This document shows, one piece after another, positions 27,806 to 37,911 of a DNA stretch of 64,000 nt. The notes under the pieces were generated by a model. It was not told the DNA's origin. It ran no database searches and saw only the letters and a program-made list of their open reading frames with translations. The stretch lies in NCBI GenBank assembly GCA_030039795.1, contig JASHUU010000088.1:44684-108683 (forward strand). Reading direction: 5' to 3'. The translations under genes and the position numbers were made by a program. Within the stretch, counting starts at the first letter, position 1, and the number at the start of each line of letters is the position of its first letter. This DNA comes from Nitrososphaerales archaeon (GTDB lineage Archaea > Thermoproteota > Nitrososphaeria > Nitrososphaerales > Gagatemarchaeaceae).

Positions 27806-29299
27806 ATGCAGCAGGCGGGCGGGTCGTCCAAAGGCGCAGGGTCGAGCAACCAGACTCGGGCCCTTCTATCGATGACCGGCGTCGCCCTCCTCATCAACTA
27901 CGTCGAGACCATGATAATCCCGGGCGTGCCTACGATTCAGAAGGACTTCGCCACCTCCCTCAGCTTGGTGTCTTGGATCACCGCGGCGTTCCTCATAGTC
28001 GGAAGCGCGGTCTCGCCGCTGTTCGGCAAGCTCGGAGACAGTTACGGCAAGAAGAAGATGTTCCTGGTGGCGCTGACGTTCTATACGATCGGCGTGGGCC
28101 TTGCAGGCCTGTCGCCTTCAATCTACTTCCTCATCGCTGCCAGGGCGATTCAGGGGATCGGGTTCGCCATAGTCCCGCTGGCTCTCGCCATAATCGCCGA
28201 GACCTTCCCCAAGGAGCGCATAGCGACGGCCCAGGGCATAGTCAGCGCCACATTTGGGATCGGAGCCGCCGCGGGCCTCGTCATAGGCTCATACATCGTC
28301 CAGTACGTGAGCTGGCAGTGGGCGTTCCACTCGGCATTCATCCTGAGCGTGGTCCTGTTCGTCGTGGTGGCGAAGGGCTTGCCGAGCGGGACTCCCGGGA
28401 CCGGGCGGAAGGTGGACTACTCGACGATAGTGATGCTGATGTCGGGTATCTCGCTCTTCCTCCTTTACCTGACCGAGGCCCCCTACGTCGGCTGGCTCTC
28501 GGCCTACAACCTCGCGTCGCTGGTCGCGGGAGTCGGGCTGACGGTGGGGTTCTTCATCGTGGAGAGCAGGAGAGAAAATCCCCTCATCCGCCTCGACCTG
28601 CTCAAAATCAGGAACGTCTTGGTGGCCAATTGCGTCGGTCTCGTCTCCGGAGTCGCGATGTTCATGCTGTTCTACGCTCTGGTCTACTATCTGGAGGACC
28701 CGAACGTGCTCAGCCTGGGCCTGGGGCTTGACACCATCGCGGCAGGACTCACAGTCGCGCCGGCGACGCTTGGGATGCTGGCGGCAGGGCCCGGCTTCGG
28801 AAGGACGGTCATCCGGTTCGGCCCCAAGCCTGCCGTCATCGCCGGCTCGAGCTTCGCAATCCTGGGGATGCTGCTCTATCTAATCAACAGAGCGACTCGG
28901 CTCGACGTTGCGATAGAGAGCGTCGTGGTGCTGGTCGGGGTCGTAGGGATGATAATACCAATCGTGAACATGATCAGCATCTCGATACCCGACGACTCCG
29001 TAGCCACCGGGCTAGGGCTGAACACGATGCTGAGAAACATAGGCGGGGCCGTGGGCGCGGTGATCGGGACGACCATAATGAGCACCTACACTACGGCGTT
29101 GACGGTCGCGCCAGGAGTCACGGTGGCGTTTCCCGACCCTACTGCCTTCAACTACATCTTCTACCTTGGCATCGGATTCCTCTTGTTCGCCATCGCCGTG
29201 TCGCTGGCGGCGAAGAACTACACCTTCAGGGCCCGGTCAGCGCCTAGAGACGAACCGACTGCCCTCGGCGCTGAACCGCCAGAGAAGCCGGCTGCCTGA
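27806..29299 (+). CDS. MFS transporter (DHA2-type multidrug efflux)
   Basis: GKLGDSYGKKKMFL motif, ~14 TM segments; downstream of ArsR gene. Confidence 0.9.
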   Translation: MQQAGGSSKGAGSSNQTRALLSMTGVALLINYVETMIIPGVPTIQKDFATSLSLVSWITAAFLIVGSAVSPLFGKLGDSYGKKKMFLVALTFYTIGVGLAGLSPSIYFLIAARAIQGIGFAIVPLALAIIAETFPKERIATAQGIVSATFGIGAAAGLVIGSYIVQYVSWQWAFHSAFILSVVLFVVVAKGLPSGTPGTGRKVDYSTIVMLMSGISLFLLYLTEAPYVGWLSAYNLASLVAGVGLTVGFFIVESRRENPLIRLDLLKIRNVLVANCVGLVSGVAMFMLFYALVYYLEDPNVLSLGLGLDTIAAGLTVAPATLGMLAAGPGFGRTVIRFGPKPAVIAGSSFAILGMLLYLINRATRLDVAIESVVVLVGVVGMIIPIVNMISISIPDDSVATGLGLNTMLRNIGGAVGAVIGTTIMSTYTTALTVAPGVTVAFPDPTAFNYIFYLGIGFLLFAIAVSLAAKNYTFRARSAPRDEPTALGAEPPEKPAA

Positions 29300-29902
29300 A
29301 GCCACGCCGACCCGCCTGCTCGCGACCCAGGAGACCTCGGAAGTCCGCTCAGAGTTGCAGATGTACAGGCCTCTGTCGCGCGTAAGGTCGGTCCCGTTTT
29401 GCTCTCCCATGATTCCCAGGGCCTGGGTCAGCCTGCCCGGCCCGCTGGTCAGCTTGAAGACGTCGGTCACGCCCCGCCGTGCCGCCATGCGTTCCATGCC
29501 AGCGACTGGCTCTAGGGCCCTGATCAGGACGGCCCCCGGTCTTCCGGTACGCTCGGTCGTGGCGTTGAGACACCAGTTCCTCCCATAGACGAAGTAGACA
29601 TACGCGAAGCCGCCGCGGCCGAACATGATGGAGTTCCTGCGTGTCACTCCTCTGAAAGCGTGGCTCGCGGGGTCGTCGCTTCCCCTGTAGGCTTCGGTCT
29701 CGACGATGCGCCCGGCGATGGTGGCTCCGTCGATGTTCCGGACAAGGACCTTGCCTAACAGGTCCTTCGCCACGTCGAGCGTCCGTCTCTCGTAGAACGA
29801 CCGCCGCAGAGGCACCGGGTGGACGACGCTTCTCAACCTCGCGCGTCGAGGGCTATGCTCCGCAGTTAAGGAGCCTCCGCGTAGACCCGTGCAGCCGCGC
29901 AA
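29237..29902 (-). CDS. 3-methyladenine DNA glycosylase (MPG/AAG family)
   Basis: LAKDLLGKVLVRNIDGATIAGRIVETEAYRGSDDPASHAFRGVTRRNSIMFGRGGFAYVYFVYGRNWCLN; N-terminal start uncertain. Confidence 0.9.
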   Translation of the reverse strand: MRGCTGLRGGSLTAEHSPRRARLRSVVHPVPLRRSFYERRTLDVAKDLLGKVLVRNIDGATIAGRIVETEAYRGSDDPASHAFRGVTRRNSIMFGRGGFAYVYFVYGRNWCLNATTERTGRPGAVLIRALEPVAGMERMAARRGVTDVFKLTSGPGRLTQALGIMGEQNGTDLTRDRGLYICNSERTSEVSWVASRRVGVASGSRLLWRFSAEGSRFVSRR

Positions 29903-29937
29903 CGGATAACTAATCCGCGCCTCGCGCGCCGAACATT

Positions 29938-30052
29938 GGGGTCGTCGGCTAGACTGCGCGCCATCAGCTCAGTGAGGCGCGATAGGGCAAGTCTGGTCTA
30001 GGCTTTCAGCCTTGGGCGCTGAAGATCCCCGGTTCAAATCCGGGCGACCCCA
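29938..30052 (+). tRNA. tRNA-Pro(UGG) with a ~39-nt intron in the D-loop
   Basis: GGGGTCG TC GGCTAG[intron 29953-29991]TCTGGTCTAGGCT T TCAGC-CTTGGGC-GCTGA AGATC CCCGG-TTCAAAT-CCGGG CGACCCC A. D-stem has two G-U pairs; other stems perfect. Confidence 0.78.
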
Positions 30053-30137
30053 CTCTTTACGCTCTCTCCCGTGGCTTCTCCCGTTCCTGAGCCTGTTCCC
30101 TTCTGACTCCCTTTGCCCACACTCACTCGCATGTTCG

Positions 30138-30839
30138 TCAAGAAGCCACAGCGCTCTGTTCAGGTTTCTGCAGCGAGTTAAGGTGCCGCATGACGTAGGT
30201 AGATACTATTCCCATCCAAGCTATGACCGAACCAATGAGCAACCGCTCGAACAAGCCGCCATAGTCGCTTTTGAAGTGAGGGAAGAATGTCAGAACACCT
30301 AGGTAAAACACCATGGACGAAACCGCGAGCACTGCGAAAACCAGTGCGACCCTCCTTAGACCCGCCAAAGCCTTCACTCTGCGTAGCTTCAGCGATATCG
30401 ATAGTTCGCCCAGTGGTGTCACAACGAATATGATGAGCCCGATGACTGTGTGAATCCCAAGGGTACGCCCCGTTGCTGGGAGTCCAGCCAGTAATAGAGC
30501 GGCCACGCCCCATGTCGCGATGGCGTACAGTCCAGACTTGTAAGTCCGCCAGCTCTCTCCAAGCATCGTAAGAATCTGGACGAAGGCATACGCGAACAGA
30601 AGAGTGAGCACTCCACGATTTAGGAAGTTGACGGTCATGACATAGCCGTAGGGCCCAACTGCTAGCAGACTTTCTGCTTGCGATATCGGGCTGTAGTGTG
30701 GTGGAAGAGACTGTGCGATGGCATCGAGTACTATGTAGAGGATGATCAGAGCGTCAACGACTACGAACTCTTGACGAACTGTTGGACGCTTTGACTGACG
30801 CATGATGGCCAAGAAATCGCGTTGGCCGGTTTTTGGCAA
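30138..30839 (-). CDS. DUF998-like membrane protein
   Basis: ~6 TM segments; LPPHYSPISQAESLLAVGPYGYVM, HTVIGLIIFVVTPLGELSISLKLRR. Confidence 0.65.
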   Translation of the reverse strand: MPKTGQRDFLAIMRQSKRPTVRQEFVVVDALIILYIVLDAIAQSLPPHYSPISQAESLLAVGPYGYVMTVNFLNRGVLTLLFAYAFVQILTMLGESWRTYKSGLYAIATWGVAALLLAGLPATGRTLGIHTVIGLIIFVVTPLGELSISLKLRRVKALAGLRRVALVFAVLAVSSMVFYLGVLTFFPHFKSDYGGLFERLLIGSVIAWMGIVSTYVMRHLNSLQKPEQSAVAS

Positions 30840-30959
30840 ACGCGTTAAAAACCTAGTGAGAGAGAGCTCCTCTCTGCGCGCCAGGAGTGGTCCGGAGCCT
30901 GACGATGTAGCACTCCAAGCATCCTAGGCAGGCCGCTCGGCGAGACGCGCAAAGGGTTT

Positions 30960-32915
30960 ATGACTGCAAAGAGATGCGAATCTAGCAGTAGATTGTCTAC
31001 AGGTGAAGAGCGACGCCTTGCCGCGATCATGTTTACCGACATAGTGGGATACACTGCCATCTCGCAGGCGAGCGAACCTGCGGCCATGGCAATCTTGAAC
31101 GAGCACAGAGAGCTGCTCAGACCATCCTTTCTGCGCTACGGCGGGCGGGAGGTGAAGACCATGGGCGACGCGTTGCTCGTCGAGTTCCCGAGCTCGCTCG
31201 AGGCCGTCCGGTGCGCCCTAGAGATTCAGAGCAGACTGGCCGAAAGGAATTCCAGGCAGGAGTCCAAGCTGATGGTGCGGATAGGGATACACGTCGGCGA
31301 GGTCATCCATGCCGGAGACGACGTCTTCGGAGACGCGGTGAACATAGCCGCCCGAATCGAGCCGCTCGCGCAGCCGGGCGGAATCTGCGTAAGCCGGCAG
31401 GTATTCGACTTCGTCCAGAACAAGGTGGAGGCGAGGCTGGAGAAGGTCGGTCCCGTGGAGCTGAAGAACGTGAAGCTTCCTATCGAGATATACAAGGTCC
31501 TCCCTCTCAGCGCGGCGGTGGCAGAGACGTCGACCGCAGGCGCGAGGAGGAGGGTTGCCGTTCTCCCGTTCGAGAACTTCAGCCCGGAGGCAGGAGACGA
31601 ATACTTTGCGGACGGCCTCACGGAAGAGATGATAGGGACGCTCTCGAAAATCAGGGAGCTGAGCGTCATTTCCAGGACCTCGGTGATGCAGTACAAGCGC
31701 AAGCCGAAGCCCATCTCAGAAATCGGCCGAGAGCTCAACGCGGGGACCATCCTAGAGGGCAGCGTCAGGAAGGCGGGGAACAGGGCGCGCGTGAGCATAC
31801 AGATGATAGACGCCACAGAAGACAAACACGTGTGGGCGGAGAACTACGACAGGGATCTTCAGGACATATTCTCCGTCCAGAGCGACATCGCGGGGAGGGT
31901 GGCTCAGGAGCTGAAGGTCAAGCTCCTCGACGCTGAGAAGGAGGTCATCGAAGAGCCGCCCACAAAGAGCCCGGAAGCCAACCTCCTCTTCCTGAGAGGA
32001 ATCTACGAAGTGGACAAAGGGTCCCCCCTAGACATAATGAAGGCCAACGAATACTTCGAGCTCGCCGTCGCAAAGGACCCTCAGTTCGCCCTCGCATACG
32101 CGCTCCTAGCCTCGAACTACGTCGCAGTCGCCGGGGAGAACCTACCAGGGAGCGAGGCGTTCCCCAAGGCGAAGGAGAACCTCGAGAAGGCGCTCGCGTT
32201 GGACCCGCGGCTCGCCCGGGCGCACTGCGCAAAAGGATGGTTGGCGTTCCAGTACGACTGGGACTGGGAGGAGGCCGAGAAGAGCCTCAAGCAGGCCATA
32301 GCCTTGGCCCCTAGCCTTGCGGTTGCCCACCACTTTTGTGGCAGGACGCTCGCCTCGCTGGGAAGGTTCGAAGAAGCGCTATCCGAGATGGGAAGGGCCT
32401 ACGAGCTCGACCCTGCGTCGCCCTGGGTGATGGACCACTTCGCCACGGTGTACTACATGGCCGAGATGTTCAGAGACGCTAGGAGGATGTTCAACAAGGT
32501 CTTGGAGATCAACCCCATCTTCGTCAAGGCGCACATGGGTCTGGCCATGGTCGACGTCGCGGAGGGCAAGAAGGAGGACGCCACGCGGAGGGCAGACGCG
32601 GCGGTAGCCGTAGACGGCGAGGCCTACTTCCAGGCGAACAGGGCGATAGTTCACGCCTCGACGGGCTCGAGGGCGACGGCAGAGGCTATACTCGAGAGGA
32701 TCCTGTCAGGCGAGTACGAAGGATACTCTGCGCCGCAGCTCACCGGGGCGATATACTACTGCCTGGGCGACAAGGACAAGGGATTCGAGTGGATGAAGAG
32801 GGCACTGGAGGCCCGAGACCCCGGCATCCCCTGGTTCAACAAGTGGCCCATCCTCAGCGTCCAGAGGCAGGACCCGAGGTTCGTCCAGATGCTCCACGAC
32901 CTGCGACTCCCTTAG
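30960..32915 (+). CDS. Class III adenylate/guanylate cyclase-domain protein fused to TolB/FlgO-like and TPR domains
   Basis: RRLAAIMFTDIVGYTAIS..MGDALLVEFPSS..RIGIHVGEVIHAGDDVFGDAVNIAARIEPLA; then VAVLPFENFSPEAGDEYFADGLTEEMIGTLSKI; then TPR-like repeats. Confidence 0.88.
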   Translation: MTAKRCESSSRLSTGEERRLAAIMFTDIVGYTAISQASEPAAMAILNEHRELLRPSFLRYGGREVKTMGDALLVEFPSSLEAVRCALEIQSRLAERNSRQESKLMVRIGIHVGEVIHAGDDVFGDAVNIAARIEPLAQPGGICVSRQVFDFVQNKVEARLEKVGPVELKNVKLPIEIYKVLPLSAAVAETSTAGARRRVAVLPFENFSPEAGDEYFADGLTEEMIGTLSKIRELSVISRTSVMQYKRKPKPISEIGRELNAGTILEGSVRKAGNRARVSIQMIDATEDKHVWAENYDRDLQDIFSVQSDIAGRVAQELKVKLLDAEKEVIEEPPTKSPEANLLFLRGIYEVDKGSPLDIMKANEYFELAVAKDPQFALAYALLASNYVAVAGENLPGSEAFPKAKENLEKALALDPRLARAHCAKGWLAFQYDWDWEEAEKSLKQAIALAPSLAVAHHFCGRTLASLGRFEEALSEMGRAYELDPASPWVMDHFATVYYMAEMFRDARRMFNKVLEINPIFVKAHMGLAMVDVAEGKKEDATRRADAAVAVDGEAYFQANRAIVHASTGSRATAEAILERILSGEYEGYSAPQLTGAIYYCLGDKDKGFEWMKRALEARDPGIPWFNKWPILSVQRQDPRFVQMLHDLRLP

Positions 32916-32940
32916 CCGACCCCGACCGCTACGACAGGCG

Positions 32941-35529
32941 TCACTGCGACTGGACTGGGACAGGCTCTTCAGTCTCGGGCCGCACCCTGCCGGGCCACCA
33001 GTTGTACTTCTGCGCTATTGCCATGAGGGAGGTCACGAGGAAGAGGATCACAACGCCGACATCGACCATCACCGCCGCGGCGACGCTGATCCCTATCTCC
33101 TGAAGCAGCGGGATGCCGCTGATTGTCAGCGAGGCGAAGACGCTCGAGAGTATCAGCCCGAGGCCAAAGAGCGTCACCCATGTCTTGTCCATCGCGGCCC
33201 TTATCGCTTCGTGGTCGGACAGGCCGTTGGCCGCCTCCTCCCTTATCCTGGTGACCAGGAAGATGTCGTAGTCTATCCCCACGCCCAGCATCGTGACGAT
33301 GACGAAAAGCGGTGCCAGGTCAACGATAGGTGTCTTGAGCAGGTAGTAGAAGGTCGCGCAGAGCAGGGCGAGGGCGAACGAGACGCTGCATAGGATTGTG
33401 AGTATCAGGCGCACAGGAGTGAAGAGGGAGCGCAGCTGCGCGAAGAGGATGAAGAACACTCCGAGGGAGAGTACGACGAGGACGAGAGGGAGGACGCCGC
33501 TTATCAGGCTCACGGTGTCTATGGTCGACTGGGTCGAACCGCCGAAGTAGATCGTGGTCCCCGCCGGGAGAGCCGTGGCTCCTACCGCGGCCTCGATCTT
33601 CTTCAGGTCACCCACGGCCGCCGAGCTCTGCGCCGCCTCGGACAGACCGGCCGTGACCAGCACGGTCCGGTTGTTCGTACCTATCTGTGAGAGGATGCCC
33701 TCCAGGTACTGGGACCTGACAGGAGAGGTCAGCTCCTGCAGGCCGGTGTAGTTGAATGGAACCCCGTAAGGGCTCGTCGGACTGACGACCTCCTCTACGC
33801 CAGGGGACCTCGAGACAGTCTCCGACATCGAAGCGATGAAGTTGAGCTCGGTCTGGTTGAACTGGTCCTGGCCGTAGACCACGGGCTCCGGGAACGTGAC
33901 GACCATGAACGTAGGAGAGACGGCCAGCCCTCCGATGTTGTCCTGGATCGCAGTCAGGCCTTGGTTGCTCGGGAAGTTTGGCAGCAGCCTCAGGACGTCG
34001 AACCCGCTGGGCGTCTCGTAGGTCACATAGAACGACCCCGCGGCCAGGAGCGCTACCACAGCCGCGACGGCCACCTTGTGCCTGATCGTCGCTTCTGTGA
34101 CCCTGTCCAAGCGTCCGGGGGACCTTTTGCTCTGATGCGTCCTAGAACCCGATGGCCAGAAGAGCCGGTCCCCCAGGGCTAGCTCAAGCGACGGGAGAAG
34201 CGTAAGCGACGCGACGAGAAGTATGCTCACACCAATCGCTATCGCGGCGCCGACTGCGCCGAAGAACGGCACCTTGGTGACGGCCAGCACGATGTAGGCC
34301 ACTATCACCGTCAGTCCTGCCGTTAGGATTGCCTGGCCTGCCCACCTCACCGACACGGACACGCTCTCCTGCACCGGCTTACCCCCCGACCTCTCCTCCC
34401 TGGTCCTCCTGAGCTGGAGGACCGAATAGTCTACGGACAGCCCGAGCACGGTGAGGATCATCAGGAACGGGACAGCGAAGTTGATCTGACTGTGGAAGAC
34501 GAGCACGGTAAGGCCGTAGACTGAACCCAGGGAGATTCCGATCGCGAAGCCTCCTATCAGCAAGGGGACGATGGCAGCAACCGGTGAGAGGAACAGGAGC
34601 CCGGCGACGAGGAGAGAGAGCCCCAGCCCTGGTACTATGCTCTCGCCGAGAGCGGGCTGGGCGGCATCCTCGAAGTCCAGGGCTATGACCGAGCCTCCGG
34701 TGACGTAGACCTTGCCCATTCCCGCTAGGCCGGAGCTGAGGACGTCCGACCTTGCCTGCTCGATCACGCTGTTCGCCGGGGAGGACGAGAAGCCCAGCTC
34801 GAAGAGCATGGTGCCGTTGTCCGGGCTTACGAAGTCCCTTGTGATCGAGCTCGAGAGGGCAAAGGGGTAGTCGGGGAATGGTTCGGTCGTGAGGACGTTG
34901 GTTATCCCAGCGCTGACCTGTCCCGGAGTGCTCGTCGCGCTCAGCCCTGAGAGGAGGTCGTACAACGAAGACGAGTTGACTGTGAACAGAGGGGAGGAGG
35001 CGAAGAGGCCGGCGGCTGCCAGAGCGACTTGGTCCGCCGCGGCATCCCATGCCTTCTGACCGGTCGAGTTGGCCTGCTCCAGCGTCTGCGCGACTTGGGC
35101 CACGAACGCGGGGACGGTGGAGCCGAGGAGGTCCTCTTCCTCGGTGTAGACGCTCGTCACTCCTGTGAAGCCGGCGAGCGAGTCGGCGCTCAATGTCCGA
35201 TTAAGAGCCAAGAGAGCAGACCTGACTTCGCCGGAGTAGACGTTCTGACTCTGGAACACCACGATAATCGGGCTGCTGGTGGTGTTCATCGAAGGGAACT
35301 GCGCGTCGAGGATCGCCTGGGCCCTCTCAGACTCCGAGTTCTGCACGCTGAGCGCGTTCGAGTTCGCGACGTTGAAGGACACTGAGGAGAAGAAGCCTAG
35401 GACAAGAGGGACAGACAACACCAGCGCTATGAGCCACAGGGCTATGATGGTCCTGTGCCGCCTTCTGATGAGCGCGTTGAGCCTGTCGAAGAGCGGGACG
35501 CCCGACCGTCTCGATTCCTGCCGAGTCAA
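32941..35529 (-). CDS. MMPL/RND-family membrane transporter
   Basis: 862 aa with two TM bundles; GLSVDYSVLQLRRTREER and GVGIDYDIFLVTRIREE motifs. Confidence 0.88.
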   Translation of the reverse strand: MTRQESRRSGVPLFDRLNALIRRRHRTIIALWLIALVLSVPLVLGFFSSVSFNVANSNALSVQNSESERAQAILDAQFPSMNTTSSPIIVVFQSQNVYSGEVRSALLALNRTLSADSLAGFTGVTSVYTEEEDLLGSTVPAFVAQVAQTLEQANSTGQKAWDAAADQVALAAAGLFASSPLFTVNSSSLYDLLSGLSATSTPGQVSAGITNVLTTEPFPDYPFALSSSITRDFVSPDNGTMLFELGFSSSPANSVIEQARSDVLSSGLAGMGKVYVTGGSVIALDFEDAAQPALGESIVPGLGLSLLVAGLLFLSPVAAIVPLLIGGFAIGISLGSVYGLTVLVFHSQINFAVPFLMILTVLGLSVDYSVLQLRRTREERSGGKPVQESVSVSVRWAGQAILTAGLTVIVAYIVLAVTKVPFFGAVGAAIAIGVSILLVASLTLLPSLELALGDRLFWPSGSRTHQSKRSPGRLDRVTEATIRHKVAVAAVVALLAAGSFYVTYETPSGFDVLRLLPNFPSNQGLTAIQDNIGGLAVSPTFMVVTFPEPVVYGQDQFNQTELNFIASMSETVSRSPGVEEVVSPTSPYGVPFNYTGLQELTSPVRSQYLEGILSQIGTNNRTVLVTAGLSEAAQSSAAVGDLKKIEAAVGATALPAGTTIYFGGSTQSTIDTVSLISGVLPLVLVVLSLGVFFILFAQLRSLFTPVRLILTILCSVSFALALLCATFYYLLKTPIVDLAPLFVIVTMLGVGIDYDIFLVTRIREEAANGLSDHEAIRAAMDKTWVTLFGLGLILSSVFASLTISGIPLLQEIGISVAAAVMVDVGVVILFLVTSLMAIAQKYNWWPGRVRPETEEPVPVQSQ

Positions 35530-35598
35530 GATGGCTGGGTCACGAGGTGGCCCTGGCCGTCGGGCTTGTAAATTCCCCGGTCGCGGCAGGCAGCGGGG

Positions 35599-36351
35599 TC
35601 ATGGGTCGCGCCAGTGGCTCTTCTTCACCGCCAAGACGAAGAGGACGAAGCAGACTGCGACGAGCACGACCCAGTCGACCGCGAGGTTGAGCTGGGAGAG
35701 CTGCAGGTGGCCTATGGCGTTCTGGGCGATCTCGGCGGCGTACGTCGCAGGCGAGAAGTACGCCAGGAACCTGATCGCATCGGGGATGTAGGTGATGGGA
35801 TAATAAATCGGGGCTATGGTGGCGAGCATTATCGTGAGGATGCTCACGAACGCGCGATTCTGCTGGATGTCGGTGCTGAAGGTCGAGAGCATGAAACCGA
35901 GCGCGACCGAGAACGCGAACATCAGCGCGAACACGCAGAGGACGGTGAGGGCCCCGAGCGGGGTCGCGTGTATGAAGATGAAGGAGAGGACGGTCAGGAC
36001 CGCCAAGGCAGGGAGGGCGTTGGTGAGGGCCGCCACGCCCATGCCCAGGGTGTAGGCGAACGCGCTGGTCGGGGAGCTCACCAGCATGTCTTGGAGCTTG
36101 AAGTCGTTCTTCATGTGGGAGAGGTCTATCTGAAGGTTGACCCCTCCCGAAATCATGCTCGTTATCAGGGCCCCCTCTATCGAGACGCTCAACAGGTACC
36201 CGTGGCTGACCAGCAGTATCAGGACGAGGACTGAAAACGGGGCGAGGACGTTGCTCACCAGGGTTATCGGGTAGTTCCGCATCTGGTACACGGCGTCGAT
36301 TAGTACCGAGGCGTAGACCTGGCTCAGCCTATTGCTCTTCATGGATGACAC
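35599..36351 (-). CDS. ABC-2 type transporter permease
   Basis: Six TM segments, downstream of an ABC ATPase with overlapping reading frame. Confidence 0.85.
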   Translation of the reverse strand: MSSMKSNRLSQVYASVLIDAVYQMRNYPITLVSNVLAPFSVLVLILLVSHGYLLSVSIEGALITSMISGGVNLQIDLSHMKNDFKLQDMLVSSPTSAFAYTLGMGVAALTNALPALAVLTVLSFIFIHATPLGALTVLCVFALMFAFSVALGFMLSTFSTDIQQNRAFVSILTIMLATIAPIYYPITYIPDAIRFLAYFSPATYAAEIAQNAIGHLQLSQLNLAVDWVVLVAVCFVLFVLAVKKSHWRDP

Positions 36352-37279
36352 TCCCGTTCTCGGGTCCGCGCCTCGTATCCTCCTCTATGGGCTTCCGGAC
36401 AAGATAGTAGAATATGTCCTCAAGGGAGATGGGGTATATCGAGAAGCGCTTCTTTTCCCTGACCAGCTGCTCGGTCAGCCTGTCCGCTTCTTCCTCCGTG
36501 GTGAATATCTGGGTCGAGCCGTCGGCGCTCCTGACGACCTCGCCGACCTTGGTCTCGAACGGGGACGCCCCGTGCATGATCCGTATGCTCACCTGGTACT
36601 TGACCACCGATCTGAGCTGGTCCAGCGTCCCCAAGGAGAGAAGTCTCCCGTTCTCAAGGATGCCTATCTTGTCGGCGAGCCTCTCAGCCTCTTCAAGATA
36701 GTGGGTGGTCAGGAAGATGAAGTGGGTCTTCTTGAGCTCGTTCAGCGTCTTCCAGAGGTCGGCGCGGATCAGCGGGTCCAGGCCCGTTGTGGGCTCATCC
36801 ACGAACAGTATCCTCGCCTCAGTGGCCAGGATCGTCGACATCAGGACCCTCCTCTTCACCCCCCCTGAGAGGCGCCTGTTCACCACGTTCTCATACTGCC
36901 CGAGCCCGAGCTTCGCCAGCGCGTCGCTGACCTTCGAGGCCGCTTCCCGCCTCCCGAAGCCCCTGTACAGGAGGTAGGAATAGATCGTCTGTCTGGGGGT
37001 GAGCCAGGGAACGAGCCTGGCCTCCTGGGGCATGACGGCTATCTGCTCCCTTATCCTCTTGGCGTCCCTCAGGACGTCCATCCCGTTGATGCTCGCCTCT
37101 CCTGAGGTAGGCGCGAGCTCCGTGGCCAGTATCCTGATCAGTGTCGTCTTCCCTGCGCCGTTTCTGCCCAGCAGGGCGAAGGTCCCGTTCGTCTCGACTG
37201 ACAGGGTGACGTCGGCGAGCGCCGGAGGCTCGTTGCCGTACCGCTTGGTCAGGTTCCTGCACTCGATCGTGTTTGCCAT
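36329..37279 (-). CDS. ABC transporter ATP-binding protein
   Basis: GRNGAGKTTLIRIL, RRLSGGVKRRVLMS, ILFVDEPTTGLDP; ATG at 37279. Confidence 0.92.
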   Translation of the reverse strand: MANTIECRNLTKRYGNEPPALADVTLSVETNGTFALLGRNGAGKTTLIRILATELAPTSGEASINGMDVLRDAKRIREQIAVMPQEARLVPWLTPRQTIYSYLLYRGFGRREAASKVSDALAKLGLGQYENVVNRRLSGGVKRRVLMSTILATEARILFVDEPTTGLDPLIRADLWKTLNELKKTHFIFLTTHYLEEAERLADKIGILENGRLLSLGTLDQLRSVVKYQVSIRIMHGASPFETKVGEVVRSADGSTQIFTTEEEADRLTEQLVREKKRFSIYPISLEDIFYYLVRKPIEEDTRRGPENGSVIHEEQ

Positions 37280-37361
37280 TCGCAGCCTGGCGCCCCTCGG
37301 ACTCCTCTTTACGAATATTGGAACCGAGGGTGGACGCGACCGCGGCTGCCTCCCGCCGGTT

Positions 37362-37901
37362 TCAGTATGGCGACGAAGGCGCCTTCTCGCCCTTTCCCCT
37401 CGCTTCTGGCGCCTTGAGATTCCATCCGAGAGCCTTTCCGACCTCCTCTTCGGTCCTGGTCTTGACGAGCCGGACGGGCTCGTCACGCGTCCAGAGCCCC
37501 CTGGAGTTGATGATCAGCCCCCTGTCTCTCGCCTTTATCGTCATCCCTATGGTATGGCCCTTCGGCCCGGTCGCCCACATCAGCGTCACGCCCCACGAGT
37601 CCCTGTTCAGGCACAGGAAGAGGTTCACCTGCATCCCGCGGTACCTGAAGTTCGAGATGGTCTCGCCGAATGAGATGACCTCGCCGCCCATGCCCTCCAC
37701 CCTCGCGGCGACCTTGTCCTTCCACAGCCCGAAGCTGCTGCCGCGGGGGATGACGGCGATGTCGATGTCGTGCACGATGGGTTCCCTCCTCCGTATGCTG
37801 CCGGCGATAAGGCTCTTGGCGTAGAGGTCCTTCGTCAGTTTGAGGAAGTCCTTGGCCACGGACTCCGCCGACTCCAGGGTGAGGTCTCTCTTGAATGACA
37901 A
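37362..37901 (-). CDS. Minimal DNA polymerase family X-like nucleotidyltransferase
   Basis: AGSIRRREPIVHDIDIAVIP and YRGMQVNLFLCLNRDSWGVTLMWATGPKGHTIGMTIKARDRGLIINSRGLW align with the Pol beta palm (GSFRRG..GDID; VDIRLIP..GVLYFTGS..NEYTI); 179 aa. Confidence 0.8.
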   Translation of the reverse strand: MSFKRDLTLESAESVAKDFLKLTKDLYAKSLIAGSIRRREPIVHDIDIAVIPRGSSFGLWKDKVAARVEGMGGEVISFGETISNFRYRGMQVNLFLCLNRDSWGVTLMWATGPKGHTIGMTIKARDRGLIINSRGLWTRDEPVRLVKTRTEEEVGKALGWNLKAPEARGKGEKAPSSPY

Positions 37902-37911
37902 GCGCGGACGC

